64,000 bases of DNA from Pseudomonas sp. M47T1 (GCF_000263855.1 NZ_AJWX01000024.1:1-64000); one strand, 5' to 3'; shown: positions 36,109 to 45,707, numbered from the stretch's first letter. Program-made: numbers and translations. The notes: generated by a model from the sequence alone, not told the origin.

Positions 36109-37092
36109 TTACCACGCATAAGCTTGAGGTGCTTCACCTTGTGACGGCCAAATCGCGTCTAGGCGCTCAAGCGTGCTGGTCGACAAATCCACCTTCAGTG
36201 CCTGCAGATTTTCCGTGAGCTGCGCCACAGTCCGAGGCCCAATGATTGGTGCAGTAACTGCGGGTTGGTGAAGCAACCAGGCCAATGCCACATCAGCGGG
36301 CGATTCGCCAAGCTCGGCACACAGTGCTTCGTACTGTTCCAACTGTGGCCGGTACCGCTCGATTTGTTTGACGACCTTGGGTTTTGCCCGGCGACCTTCA
36401 GTGATCTTTTGCAGAGCACCGCCCAGCAGACCACCGCCGAGTGGGCTCCACGGCACTACGCCAAGCCCAAGATGCCGACAAGCCGGGATAACCTCCAACT
36501 CGATCGCACGATTCGAAAGGTTATAGATGCTTTGCTCTGATACCAGTCCCAAGAATGAGCGGCTAGCTGCCGAAGCTTGAGCCGTGGCGATATCCCAGCC
36601 TGCAAAATTACTGCTGCCAACATAGATTACCTTGCCCTGTTGAACGAGCAGCTCCATAGCCTGCCAGATCTCCTCCGAGGGGGTATTACGGTCGATGTGG
36701 TGCATCTGGTAGAGATCAATATGGTCAGTCTTCAGCCGGCGCAAGCTTTCCTCACAGGCTTTCCGAATGCGGTATGCCGAAAGGCGTCGGTCGTTGGGCC
36801 CGAGCTCCATTGGCTGATAAACCTTGGTGGCCAACACGATTCGATCACGGCGGCCACCTTGGGCAAGCCAGCGGCCAATATATTCCTCCGAAATCCCATA
36901 CCCTTTCGCCATGTCCGGAGAGTTAGGCCCGCCATAGACATCGGCAGTGTCGAAGTAGTTGATCCCTGCCTCAAGCGCCTCATCCATGATACTGAAGCTG
37001 GTCGCCTCATCCGTGAGTTCACCAAAATTCATGGTGCCTAGACACAGCCTGCTGACTTTGAGTCCCGACCGACCAAGATGCTTGTATTCCAT
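36109..37092 (-). CDS. Aldo/keto reductase
   Basis: This 327-residue AKR has the tetrad Asp/Tyr in YFDTADVYGG, Lys in VLATKVYQ and His in YQMHHIDRN, and the barrel end SPADVALAWLLHQPAVTAPIIGPRT typical of the YajO/Tas-like group. ATG 37092 (MEYKHLGRSGLKVS) has GAGGTAG a few bases upstream; the longer frame to 37179 adds noise. A LysR gene lies upstream on the same strand (37251-38159), not divergent. Substrate unknown; aldehydes or small ketones are likely. Confidence 0.88.
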   Translation of the reverse strand: MEYKHLGRSGLKVSRLCLGTMNFGELTDEATSFSIMDEALEAGINYFDTADVYGGPNSPDMAKGYGISEEYIGRWLAQGGRRDRIVLATKVYQPMELGPNDRRLSAYRIRKACEESLRRLKTDHIDLYQMHHIDRNTPSEEIWQAMELLVQQGKVIYVGSSNFAGWDIATAQASAASRSFLGLVSEQSIYNLSNRAIELEVIPACRHLGLGVVPWSPLGGGLLGGALQKITEGRRAKPKVVKQIERYRPQLEQYEALCAELGESPADVALAWLLHQPAVTAPIIGPRTVAQLTENLQALKVDLSTSTLERLDAIWPSQGEAPQAYAW

Positions 37093-37250
37093 ATCTACCT
37101 CGTGACTAAAGAATGTTCTCCGGTACACGCCAAAAGCGACTGTACCGGGCCCGTTAGTTAGTCCCACAGTAAAGATCACGGATTCATGAGATCGGCTCAG
37201 TGCGGCGTTCGCTTCACCGCATGAATGTAAAACGGCGCTGCAAATAACAG

Positions 37251-38159
37251 CTATTCACCTAGCGGTTGGATTTCACGGATGAGGTCTATCAGCAATCGTA
37301 GCCCTGTTGGGATTTGCCGATGACTGGAAAAGTACATGTGAAAGCCCGGCGCAACGCTAGCCCAGTCATCCAGGACAGTGACGACCTCACCACAATCGAT
37401 CAGAGATCGCATGGCGGGCTCAGGGGCATACATCAAGCCTGCTCCATTTCGCACCAACGACAGTCCTACACGAGTTTCATCGATCGTGATCGTTCCAGGT
37501 ACAGCAACTTCAAGCTTTTCCTCATCTTTTTCAAACTCCCACTTGTACATCACACCACTACCTAAGCGGATCCGCAGGCAACGATGGTTATGTAGGTCGT
37601 CGGGGTGCTTAGGAACACCGAACCTTTGGAGGTAATCGGGAGTTCCGGCAACGACCCACCGAATGTCCGGCGATAGACGCTGCGCAATCATGTCTTCAGG
37701 AACTGTTCCGCCATAACGGATACCTGCGTCATGGCCTTCACCGATCACATCAACGATCAGATTGGTCACCGTCAGATCTATCTGGATTTCCGGATACCGT
37801 TCTGTAAATTCCGGAAGCACGGGGCCGAGCAAGAGGTCAGCGGCGTCGCTCAGAATGTTCAATCTGATTCGGCCTGTCGGATCGTCCCGGAACTTATTCA
37901 GAATCTCCATGGCGCCGTCAATTTCCTGCATCGGCGCGCTGATCACCTGATGCAGCCTTTCGCCCGCATCCGTTAACGTTACACTTCTAGTGGTTCGGTT
38001 GAGTAACCGTACCCCAATCCGTGTCTCCAGAGCTTTGATGGCATGGCTCAACGCGGATGCACTGATCCCAACTTCCCGGCCAGCTTTGCTGAAGCTTTGG
38101 TGCCGAGCGATGGCAAGGAAATAAACAAAATCAGCGAGATTCGCGCGGCTAACGCTCAT
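37251..38159 (-). CDS. LysR-family transcriptional regulator
   Basis: A 302-residue LTTR with the winged helix-turn-helix in the first 60 residues (FSKAGREVGISASALSHAIKAL) followed by the two-lobed effector-binding domain. It groups by sequence with the other two LysR proteins of the region (all share the SALSH recognition helix and RLLNRTTRSV/RLLTRTTR). It probably controls the neighbouring aldo-keto reductase or itself. It ends 71 bases before the start of the longest AKR frame. Confidence 0.9.
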   Translation of the reverse strand: MSVSRANLADFVYFLAIARHQSFSKAGREVGISASALSHAIKALETRIGVRLLNRTTRSVTLTDAGERLHQVISAPMQEIDGAMEILNKFRDDPTGRIRLNILSDAADLLLGPVLPEFTERYPEIQIDLTVTNLIVDVIGEGHDAGIRYGGTVPEDMIAQRLSPDIRWVVAGTPDYLQRFGVPKHPDDLHNHRCLRIRLGSGVMYKWEFEKDEEKLEVAVPGTITIDETRVGLSLVRNGAGLMYAPEPAMRSLIDCGEVVTVLDDWASVAPGFHMYFSSHRQIPTGLRLLIDLIREIQPLGE

Positions 38160-38337
38160 AAATATCCTTGACGGAAAAGTAATCTGCGACCCATATGGGT
38201 AGCTTCGTGCGTCAATTTTTACCCATCCAGCTCTTGGAAACTAATGAGCTTTACTCATTGAGTACCACCATAAAACTCAGCAATCGCTGTCGTCAGCCAG
38301 AAATGATGAAAGGCAATTTGTCGCCCCACAGCACTTA

Positions 38338-39231
38338 TTACCCTTTAAACCGCATGGCATCTACAAACGCCCGGAACGCAGGTGATGCCTGTCTCCTGTT
38401 CGGATAATACAAGTGATAGCCCTCGAAATATGGGCACCAAGCAGACAACACCTCAACCAAGCGCCCGCTCTCCAGATAAGGCTTAGCTAGGTGATCCGGA
38501 ACGTAACCGAGCCCGACTCCGTCCAGGGCTGCATTTAGAACATGAATGCTGCTGTTCGCCGTAAACTGTCCGCTAACCCGAATATTGATCGCGCGCCCAT
38601 CCTTCTCGAATTCCCATGCGTAGCAGGGGCCATTGGACGAATGCCGGATATTGACGCATGAATGCTCAGTCAAATCCCGAGGCTCCAGCGGCACGCCATG
38701 GCGTTCTAGGTAGCTTGGAGACCCGACGACCGATAGCCGCCAATCTGGCCCGACCCTGGCGGCAATCATATCCTTGCTGATCGATTCTCCGAGCCGAATC
38801 CCTGCGTCGAAGCGCTCGCTGACGATATTGGTAAACCCATAGTCGATACTAATTTCTACGTGGATGTCTGGGTATTGCTTAAGAAACTTCGGCAGCATTG
38901 GCCGCAGCGTGCTTTCCGCCGCATCGTCAGAGCAGGTGATCCGGATAATTCCTGACGGTTTGTCCCGGAGAACCCCAAGCGCGTCGACCTCGGCCACTAT
39001 CTGATCGAATAGCGGGCCAATCGAGTTTAGCAACCTCTCCCCCGCGTCAGTTGGCGCTACGTTACGCGTAGTGCGGGTCAATAAGCGCACGCCTAGCCTT
39101 TCTTCAAGTCCTCTGATCGTATGGCTGAGCGCTGATGCCGATACCCCTAACTTAACCGAAGCTTTCGTAAAGCTCTGGTCTCTTGCGACTGCCACGAATG
39201 ACTGAAGGTCGTTGAGTTTGGGGACGCTCAT
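38338..39231 (-). CDS. LysR-family transcriptional regulator divergent from an SDR
   Basis: A 297-residue LTTR: helix-turn-helix with FTKASVKLGVSASALSHTIRGL and effector domain with SIDYGFTNIVSERFDAGIRLG, similar to the regulator at 19196-20089. It is divergently placed from the SDR gene at 39365, and the 133-base gap (with TATAAT at 39273-39278) should hold the shared control region. It most likely activates the SDR in response to an unknown effector. Confidence 0.9.
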   Translation of the reverse strand: MSVPKLNDLQSFVAVARDQSFTKASVKLGVSASALSHTIRGLEERLGVRLLTRTTRNVAPTDAGERLLNSIGPLFDQIVAEVDALGVLRDKPSGIIRITCSDDAAESTLRPMLPKFLKQYPDIHVEISIDYGFTNIVSERFDAGIRLGESISKDMIAARVGPDWRLSVVGSPSYLERHGVPLEPRDLTEHSCVNIRHSSNGPCYAWEFEKDGRAINIRVSGQFTANSSIHVLNAALDGVGLGYVPDHLAKPYLESGRLVEVLSAWCPYFEGYHLYYPNRRQASPAFRAFVDAMRFKG

Positions 39232-39364
39232 TATTGAATTTCTCTCAGCTCAATACTTAGATTATCGACGCTTATAATACTAATCACATTCCCATAGCCT
39301 GTGTTCAGTTTTCAAGCGGCATAGCCGTATCCGTCATGCCAGAACCACAGAAGAGGAATCCAAT

Positions 39365-40126
39365 ATGTCCCGTCCAACCTACGAATTCAGTGGCCAAGTG
39401 GCTTTAATCACCGGTGCAAGCCAAGGCTTGGGCTTTGCGACAGCGAAAGCGTTTGCCGAAAGTGGTGCATCGGTTGTGCTGTCTGACAGCAATGCAGACT
39501 CTCTGCAGCAGGCCACCGAGCAGTTGAAAGACCTAGGATTCAGCGTGCTTGCCGTCCCATGCGATGTCACCCAGGAAGCCCAAGTCAAAGCACTGATTGA
39601 GAAGACCGTCGCAGCATTTGGTCGGCTGGATATGGCCTTCAATAATGCAGGCGTCAGCGGCCCGACAGGCGCCATCACTGAAGAGACCGAAGAAGGCTTC
39701 GACCAAGTGAATTCCGTCAATCTCAAAGGTGTCTGGGCCTGCATGAAGCACGAACTGATTCAAATGGAGAAGCAGGGGTTCGGCGCCATCGTGAACTGCT
39801 CTTCGCTAGGTGGTTTGGTCGGTTTGCCAGGACGCACTGCCTACCATGGAACTAAGCATGGCGTGCTGGGGATCACCAAATGCGCGGCGTTGGAGTTCGC
39901 AACCAAAAACATCCGCGTTAACGCCGTTTGCCCTGGCACCTTCGATACACCTATGGTCGAGGACATCGATCAAGATTCCATTACCGAGTTCATGCGCAGC
40001 CAGCCAATAGGTCGGATGGGACGTCCAGAAGAACTGGCAGCGGCAGTACTGTGGCTATCCAGTTCAGCAGCCAGTTTCGTAATTGGAGCTGCTCTGTGCG
40101 TGGACGGCGGGTTCACCACCCATTAA
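39365..40126 (+). CDS. Short-chain dehydrogenase/reductase
   Basis: A 253-residue classical SDR: TGASQGLGFATA, NNAG, Ser in NCSSLGG and YHGTK, with SDSNADS after strand 2 indicating NAD(H). It ends CVDGGFTTH, as is normal. A purine-rich GAAGAGGAA lies just upstream of ATG 39365. It is related to the SDR at 30672-31436. Divergent from its probable LysR regulator; substrate unknown. Confidence 0.9.
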   Translation: MSRPTYEFSGQVALITGASQGLGFATAKAFAESGASVVLSDSNADSLQQATEQLKDLGFSVLAVPCDVTQEAQVKALIEKTVAAFGRLDMAFNNAGVSGPTGAITEETEEGFDQVNSVNLKGVWACMKHELIQMEKQGFGAIVNCSSLGGLVGLPGRTAYHGTKHGVLGITKCAALEFATKNIRVNAVCPGTFDTPMVEDIDQDSITEFMRSQPIGRMGRPEELAAAVLWLSSSAASFVIGAALCVDGGFTTH

Positions 40127-40308
40127 GCCCTCGTTTACCCACTGATGAGTTCGTGTGCGAGCTATGCAATATGAATCGCACGCGTAACTCTTCATCTGAA
40201 TTGATGAGGGAGGCTAATGAGTACATCAACAACTGCCTACCTTATCAGCCAGCTCCTCGATCAGTACCTTCACACTCGAAGATTGATATCAGAAGCTAAA
40301 CAAGGGTT

Positions 40309-41331
40309 ATGACTATGCTTGCTGCTGTTCTACACGGGCCACGAGACATCCGTTACGAGGAAGTTGCTGAGCCTCGGATAATTGAGCCCACCGATGCAAT
40401 CATCCGCGTGGCAGCCGCTTGTGTATGTGGCTCTGACCTGTGGCCATACCGTGGTATTCAAGCCATCACCGCACCTATGCCCATGGGCCATGAGTATTGC
40501 GGCTTCGTCGAGCAAGTCGGCGAAGCAGTAACTTCCATCAAGCCAGGCCAATTCGTCATCGGTTCATTCTTTGCTTCCGACAACACCTGCCCGGTCTGTG
40601 AGCATGGCTACCAATCATCCTGTAACAGCGCCGAGTTCGTAGGCGGTGCACAAGCACCAAGGATGAGGGTTCCTCTCGCCGACGGGACATTGGTGGCCAC
40701 GCCCGGCATACCGTCGCCAGAGATGATTCCAAGCCTCCTAACAACTTCGGATGTGTTGGGAACCGGCTGGTTTGCCGCGAAAGCTGCCAACGTTGTGCCC
40801 GGCGCTACCGTAGTGGTGGTGGGAGACGGTGCTGTCGGTCTGCTCGGCGTACTCTCGGCTAAGCAGATGGGTGCAAAGCGCATCATCGCCATGAGTCGGC
40901 ATGAATCTCGACAGAAGCTCGCAGTGGAATTCGGGGCCACGGATATCGTCATCGAACGAGGTGATGAAGGCGTAGCCCGTATTCTCGAACTGACTGACGG
41001 GTTAGGCGCAGACTCCGTACTCGAATGCGTTGGAACCCACGAGTCAATGATGCAAGCGATCAAATCCGCGCGCCAAGGCGGCCATGTCGGCTACGTCGGC
41101 GTACCTCACGGGGTGACGCTCAATGCCGAAGAGCTGTTCTTCGAACATGTGCATCTGCATGGCGGGCCAGCACCCGTTCGACAGTTCCTGCCTAAGCTGA
41201 TCGAGCTCGTTTGGAGCGGCAAGATCAACCCCGGAAAAGTCTTCGATCTGACCCTGCCGCTCGATCAAGTCGAGGAGGGTTACAAAGCCATGGACGAGCG
41301 CCGCGCGATCAAAGCGTTGCTCATCCCATAA
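40309..41331 (+). CDS. Zinc-dependent alcohol dehydrogenase (MDR family)
   Basis: A 340-residue medium-chain dehydrogenase with catalytic-zinc ligands in CVCGSDLWPY and MGHEYCG, a structural cysteine cluster CPVCEHGYQSSC (three of the four usual cysteines visible) and the cofactor motif VVGDGAVGLLGVL. It resembles the branch annotated as zinc-dependent alcohol or glutathione-independent aldehyde dehydrogenase. Two ATGs are possible: 40309 and 40315; AAGGG at about 40302-40306 fits the second better. It follows the SDR on the same strand by 182 bases and is closed by a hairpin at 41343-41371. Confidence 0.85.
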   Translation: MTMLAAVLHGPRDIRYEEVAEPRIIEPTDAIIRVAAACVCGSDLWPYRGIQAITAPMPMGHEYCGFVEQVGEAVTSIKPGQFVIGSFFASDNTCPVCEHGYQSSCNSAEFVGGAQAPRMRVPLADGTLVATPGIPSPEMIPSLLTTSDVLGTGWFAAKAANVVPGATVVVVGDGAVGLLGVLSAKQMGAKRIIAMSRHESRQKLAVEFGATDIVIERGDEGVARILELTDGLGADSVLECVGTHESMMQAIKSARQGGHVGYVGVPHGVTLNAEELFFEHVHLHGGPAPVRQFLPKLIELVWSGKINPGKVFDLTLPLDQVEEGYKAMDERRAIKALLIP

Positions 41332-41649
41332 CATAGACAACCGGCTGCCGGACGCGAGTCGTCGGGCAGCCATCGCTTTTGGTTTCACAGGGAAATTGCT
41401 GCGTTCGAGGCATGAAATGCAACGTACAGGCTGGTGCCTCACAAGTCTCCTGCTGGGAAGAATGCCAATGTATTTCGAATCCATCGACGACATTCTGGGC
41501 CACCGTTCTCAAAGGTATTTTGGTGATGGTTACCTAGGTTGCCGCTACACAATCAAAGGCTTTACCCGCACTTCAAGACCACCTTTTACGCTGTTCTCCT
41601 GCATCGGTGCGGTTACGGTCGAAATGGCTCACTGCAGCGTTCACCGCCC
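41332..41649. other. Intergenic region after the ADH gene
   Basis: The first 40 bases hold the terminator listed separately. The remainder up to 41649 shows no gene I can support, though the frame of the next gene is open from 41539. Confidence 0.4.
41343..41371 (+). terminator. Probable terminator of the ADH gene
   Basis: GGCTGCCGGAC and GTCGGGCAGCC pair at 10 of 11 positions around a seven-base loop and are followed by ATCGCTTTTGG. The T run is short and displaced by five bases. Position 12 bases after the ADH stop supports a terminator role. Confidence 0.5.
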
Positions 41650-41976
41650 ATGAATCCGACAACCCCTGACGGTCGTTACTTCATTGTCAAAGGGCAACTG
41701 TGGCGCTGCTCCAATCCCTCGCTGAGCAACGACGAACGCCAGCGGCTAGTGAGTGAGCTGATGCGCGCGCGCCGGGCCGTGAAGGCGGCGAAGGCATCAG
41801 GTGATCCAGGAGAGATGAAGCTTGCTCGATCAAACGTTCAGGCCGCGAAAGTTGCGCTTGGTGACCGCGGGCCTGTCTGGTGGGACGACGGCAGTCCAGA
41901 CTTCAACCGGCACCGGGTGGAGAACTCACCCTATGCACACTGGTATCGATCGCCGTCTCAGATTTGCCTTGTCTGA
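41650..41976 (+). CDS. Small conserved protein with GPVWWDDGSPDFNR motif, altered C-terminus
   Basis: This 108-residue protein starts MNPTTPDGRYFIVKGQLWRCSNP, has a helical basic middle (RARRAVKAAKASGD) and the motif GPVWWDDGSPDFNRH. I recall a widespread small family with this layout, sometimes misleadingly annotated as a biopolymer-transport protein; the function is unknown. After YAHWY the last nine residues (RSPSQICLV) come from out-of-frame glutathione transferase sequence, so the natural end has been replaced at a junction near 41,945. It may still fold. Confidence 0.6.
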   Translation: MNPTTPDGRYFIVKGQLWRCSNPSLSNDERQRLVSELMRARRAVKAAKASGDPGEMKLARSNVQAAKVALGDRGPVWWDDGSPDFNRHRVENSPYAHWYRSPSQICLV

Positions 41977-42250
41977 GTCGTCTGCGATCACGGAGTATCT
42001 CGAAAACGCTTATCCTAAAGTGCCGATCTATCCAGACGATCTCCGGCTGCTCGCAAAGGCGCGGCAGGTTCAGGCTGGACTCGCAGCGACCTGCTGCCCA
42101 TTCGGAAAGAGCGCTCCCCCCTCGTCGTATTCTATGGCGAGCAAGCAGGGCCCTTGTCACCAGCAGCCACTTCGGCAGCAAAAAAGTTATTTCAGGCCGC
42201 TCAGGCTGCCAACTCTCCCCACTCCTGGCACACCAAGTCTCTTCAACCAG
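41960..42250 (+). pseudogene. yfcF: Frameshifted internal fragment of a YfcF-like glutathione S-transferase
   Basis: Plus-strand frames together encode a central piece of a YfcF-type GST: FALSESSAITEYLENAYP, YPDDLRLLAKARQVQA, then after loss of one base at about 42,074-42,078 a shift to RSDLLPIRKERSPLVVFYG and AATSAAKKLFQAAQ, with possible further traces (PGTPSLF) after another shift near 42,215. The thioredoxin-like N-terminus and the C-terminal helices are missing. SESSAI, the glutathione-contact motif, is intact. The fragment is dead and marks a rearrangement next to the previous gene. Confidence 0.75.
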
Positions 42251-42418
42251 CCACTCTCTCCGTGAGCGTTACGCGCGTGCAGAAGAAGAGCCTAGAAATA
42301 AAGCGGCCAGGAAAGTACTCTGGGCGGGGCGCAAAAGCGACCCAACAGAAACGGAGGTAAATCAAGCTTGCCTGGCCCCCCGCCCATTCTCCAGTTGAAA
42401 CCGGGTCATCCTGAAAAA

Positions 42419-43075
42419 ATGAAAGGCGAAATCGACCCGTCATCAATGGCGGTGCCCCCCTCACGTCCAGCCAAGATAAAGCCCATCCATGCGGTCAAAT
42501 GCGAGGACGGCCTCGTAAGGCCGCCATGGGCTGTCACGGACCTGCTCCTGCGCAACTACTACGACACCGAATGGGGTGTCCCGGTACGTGATGAGCGTGG
42601 CTTGTTCGAGCGCCTGAGCCTGGAAGCATTTCAATCAGGCCTGTCCTGGGTGACGATCTTGCGCAAGCGCGAAGCTTTCCGGCGGGCGTTCAAGCAGTTT
42701 GACCCCGATATCGTGGCCGCCTTTGATGAAGCTGATATTGAACGTCTGATGGCGGATCCAGGCATCGTACGGAATCGAGCCAAGGTGCTCGCCACGATCC
42801 AGAATGCACAAGCAACGGTCCGCCTCAGGGACCAGGGAGGTTTGGCAGCTTTCATCTGGTCGTTCCAACCGTCGACGACGCCTGCGCCGAAGACCATGGC
42901 CGACGTACCCACAACGTCAGCCGAGTCGTTGATGCTCAGCAAAGCGCTTCGGGAAAACGGATTTACCTTCGTGGGCCCGACCACCCTGTATGCGCTGATG
43001 GAGGCCACCGGCATCGTTGATACGCACCTCATCGAGAGTCATCGACGAGGTAGTTCAGGGGTTTGGGCATCGTGA
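42419..43075 (+). CDS. tag: DNA-3-methyladenine glycosylase I (Tag-like) without zinc-snap residues
   Basis: This about 218-residue protein is a base-excision DNA glycosylase of the Tag family: YYDTEWGVPVRDERGLFERLSLEAFQ (split here over several helices), GLSWVTILRKREAFR, FDPDIVAAFDE, GIVRNRAKVLATIQNA and ENGFTFVGPTTLYALMEATG, ending VDTHLIES. E. coli Tag holds zinc with Cys4, His17, His175 and Cys179; here the His17 position is Tyr (YYDTEW) and the Cys179 position is Ser, so the zinc snap is lost, as in one known subgroup. A frame from TTG 42368 exists; ATG 42419 is the first ATG. No clear ribosome site. Confidence 0.85.
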   Translation: MKGEIDPSSMAVPPSRPAKIKPIHAVKCEDGLVRPPWAVTDLLLRNYYDTEWGVPVRDERGLFERLSLEAFQSGLSWVTILRKREAFRRAFKQFDPDIVAAFDEADIERLMADPGIVRNRAKVLATIQNAQATVRLRDQGGLAAFIWSFQPSTTPAPKTMADVPTTSAESLMLSKALRENGFTFVGPTTLYALMEATGIVDTHLIESHRRGSSGVWAS

Positions 43076-43450
43076 ATCAGGAATGTCTGCGCGTTTACAA
43101 TTGAGCAGTTTGCAGCGGTGACTAGTCACTGCGGAAGGCGTCACCACCCTCCTCCTTGCCTATGCAAATAATCGCACTGACGTTCACCCACAGCAGGCCA
43201 GCCAGGCGCATCGCCTAACGCCGAAGCAATATTTTGTGTACTTACGAAATTATTGCAAGAAAATGCTAATAATCGCCCTATAGCTTACACAGATAGGCTA
43301 ATGCCAGAAGGTGTTTCCTCGCCACATGGGAGCACTAGGTTGATTGCAGAAAAAAATCCATCTAACTATATTTTGTCCGTGCCTTGCGTAATCGTGACCT
43401 GCGCCTAACATCAATGAGTTGGATGAAATTGATTTTCAACCTTTGACCTT
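43076..43450. other. AT-rich intergenic region upstream of the DUF1254 cassette
   Basis: No gene is seen. The segment 43,225-43,290 is notably AT-rich (ACGAAATTATTGC, ATGCTAATAATC) compared with its surroundings and probably contains the promoter of the following four-gene plus-strand cluster. No defined operator was identified. Confidence 0.4.
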
Positions 43451-44257
43451 ATGAGCGACTGTAGTATGGAAAGGAACCCCATAGTTAAGGTCCTTGCGCT
43501 CGCGGTAGGTCTAATCTGCATGCACGAAGCGCTTGGCGATAATGCGGACACCGCTAACAAAAGCAACAACCCCTTGAACCTGGCACCAGGGCTCAACCTT
43601 CAGGATTACTACACCCCTGAACTGTATGACACCAACGTCCATACCAATGACGCACTGGTGCGGGGAACGCTGCCTGTTGCCCCGAACGATTTTTCACCTG
43701 TCCCTCAATTGCTCAGAGCGACAGTGCCGTTCAGTACCCGCCCAGACCCGCACGGGGGATACAGCACAGGTATTGGTGATTTGAATCTTTTCGATATTTT
43801 CTTGCTGAAAACGGAAGGCATTCAACTGGGTATAGGCCCGCAGATAACTGCGCCAACTGCGGCCCATGACGAATTGGGAACAGGGAAGTGGCAGGCGGGA
43901 CTCGCAGCCGTAGCAATTGATGCTTCGCCAAGTGGCTTGCTAGGTGCATTGGTTCAGTACCAAAGCTCCTTTGCTGGTGACAGTGACAGAGCCCACGTCG
44001 AGTCGGCCACACTCCAGCCCTTTGTTATCCACAACCTTCTAAAAGGCTGGTACCTGCGCTCGACAGGTACTTGGACTTTCAATTTGAAGGACGACACGCA
44101 TTACATTCCGATTGGGCTCGGGGTCGGCAAAGCGTGGAAGGCCGGCAGCAATATCCTCAATGCGTATGTTGAGCCTCAATGGACTGTGCAGCATGAAGGC
44201 CCTGGAGTGCCTCAGTTCACTGTGTTTGCGGGGCTCAACGTAACTTTTGGTAAATGA
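43451..44257 (+). CDS. Outer-membrane beta-barrel-like protein
   Basis: This 268-residue protein has a hydrophobic export segment (VKVLALAVGLICMHEALG), an extended mature part rich in alternating beta strands (GIQLGIGPQITAPTA, LLGALVQYQSSFAG, WYLRSTGTWTFNL, HYIPIGLGVGKAWKAG) and a final TVFAGLNVTFGK, resembling outer-membrane barrel ends though Phe is not last. The family is not named with confidence; similar genes are annotated as transporter or hypothetical. ATG 43451 or 43466 may be the start; neither has a good ribosome site. It overlaps or abuts the next gene, a DUF1254 protein. Confidence 0.65.
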   Translation: MSDCSMERNPIVKVLALAVGLICMHEALGDNADTANKSNNPLNLAPGLNLQDYYTPELYDTNVHTNDALVRGTLPVAPNDFSPVPQLLRATVPFSTRPDPHGGYSTGIGDLNLFDIFLLKTEGIQLGIGPQITAPTAAHDELGTGKWQAGLAAVAIDASPSGLLGALVQYQSSFAGDSDRAHVESATLQPFVIHNLLKGWYLRSTGTWTFNLKDDTHYIPIGLGVGKAWKAGSNILNAYVEPQWTVQHEGPGVPQFTVFAGLNVTFGK

Positions 44258-44280
44258 ATACCCTCATGGAGAAGTCAGGA

Positions 44281-45681
44281 ATGACATCGTTACGTAGTTT
44301 GCTTATAACCGCTACGGCAGTGTTGTTGAGCCCGGTCGCACATGCCGATTTCACTGCATCCCCTAGCGAGGCCGAAGCCATTGCCAAGGAGGCTTATCTA
44401 TATGGCTTTCCTGTCGTTGAAATGTACAAAACCTTGTACGCGCAAGCCGTAAAGACTGACGGCCCTGATTACAAGGCACCGTTCAACAAAGTTGGTAACA
44501 CGGCTCGAGTGTTCACACCCAAGGACACTGCGTTCGTTACCCCAAACTCAGACACGCCTTATTCATTTGTATGGCTCGATTTACGCAGCGAGCCGCAGGT
44601 GCTAACGATGCCTGCGATAGAAAAAAACCGGTATTACTCAGCGCAAATGATCGACTTGTACACCCACAATTTTGATTATCTGGGCACGCGCACTACTGGT
44701 AATCAAGGTGGAAGTTTTCTCGTCGCAGGCCCTGGGTGGAAAGGTTCGACTCCATCCGGCATTGCTAAGACGCTTAAGAGCGAAGGCGACATCGTTTACG
44801 TCCTCATTCGAACTCAGCTATTCGATGAAAAGGACTTAGCTAATGTCAAAAACATTCAGCAAGGGTACGCAGTCCAACCTCTGAGTTCCTACCTGAAAAA
44901 ATCAGCGCCTGTCGCTGCGCCAGACATCAACTGGCCACAGCCGCAGGCGAACATGAGCGAAACTCCAGCGCTGTTCCGCTACCTGGATTTCATGCTTGGT
45001 TTTGCGCAACCAGTCGCGAGCGAGAAAGTATTGTTTGAACGGTTCAACAAGATAGGCGTTGGGCCGGGACAGACATTTGACGAAGGGAAGCTCAGCGCAG
45101 ACCAGATAGCCGGGCTGCAACGCGGCATCGACGCTGGCAAGGCTGAGTTTGCCGAGTTCAAAAAGGCAAAGATTGATACACACCAAGTAGAGAGTGGTGA
45201 TTTTTTTGGCACGCGCAAACACCTGAAAAACAACTACCTGTACCGTTACGTCGGTGCGAACGTCGGCATCTTTGGCAATTCCTCGTCTGAAGCGAGCTAC
45301 ATCGGTTATTTCACCGATGCTCAAGGCAGCCCGGTCAATGCCGCGCAGAAAACCTACACGCTTCACTTCGACAACGGCGAGTTACCGCCAGCGCAAGCGT
45401 TCTGGTCTTTGACCATGTACGACGGTAATACCAAGCTTTTGGTGGAAAACCCAATCAACCGTTACCTGATCAACTCCCGGATGCTGGATCAACTTCGAAT
45501 GGATCCGGACGGTGGACTCACTCTGTATGTGCAACATGAGTCACCTGGCAAGGACAAGGAAAGCAATTGGCTACCGGCCCCGAATGGCCCGTTTTATGGC
45601 GTCCTGAGGATCTACATGCCGACTGCCAAATTTTCTGAAGGGAAGTGGAAACTACCAATGCTGATGCCGGCTGCGAAGTAA
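44281..45681 (+). CDS. Exported DUF1254/DUF1214-domain protein
   Basis: About 466 residues with a Sec signal (MTSLRSLLITATAVLLSPVAHA). The DUF1254 part is seen as EAYLYGFPVVEMY, NTPYSFVWLDLR-like SDTPYSFVWLDLRSEP and YYSAQMIDLYTHNFDYLGTRTTG; the DUF1214 part near the end as FWSLTMYDGNTKLLVENPINRYLINS and GGLTLYVQHESPG. The biochemical role of the family is unknown; members are often induced by solvents or lipids. ATG 44281 has GGAG 9 bases upstream; an upstream ATG (44254) overlaps the previous stop and would add nine residues. It is flanked by two barrel-like proteins. Confidence 0.85.
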   Translation: MTSLRSLLITATAVLLSPVAHADFTASPSEAEAIAKEAYLYGFPVVEMYKTLYAQAVKTDGPDYKAPFNKVGNTARVFTPKDTAFVTPNSDTPYSFVWLDLRSEPQVLTMPAIEKNRYYSAQMIDLYTHNFDYLGTRTTGNQGGSFLVAGPGWKGSTPSGIAKTLKSEGDIVYVLIRTQLFDEKDLANVKNIQQGYAVQPLSSYLKKSAPVAAPDINWPQPQANMSETPALFRYLDFMLGFAQPVASEKVLFERFNKIGVGPGQTFDEGKLSADQIAGLQRGIDAGKAEFAEFKKAKIDTHQVESGDFFGTRKHLKNNYLYRYVGANVGIFGNSSSEASYIGYFTDAQGSPVNAAQKTYTLHFDNGELPPAQAFWSLTMYDGNTKLLVENPINRYLINSRMLDQLRMDPDGGLTLYVQHESPGKDKESNWLPAPNGPFYGVLRIYMPTAKFSEGKWKLPMLMPAAK

Positions 45682-45707
45682 TCATTCAGTTGCTCAGGAG
45701 CTGACGC

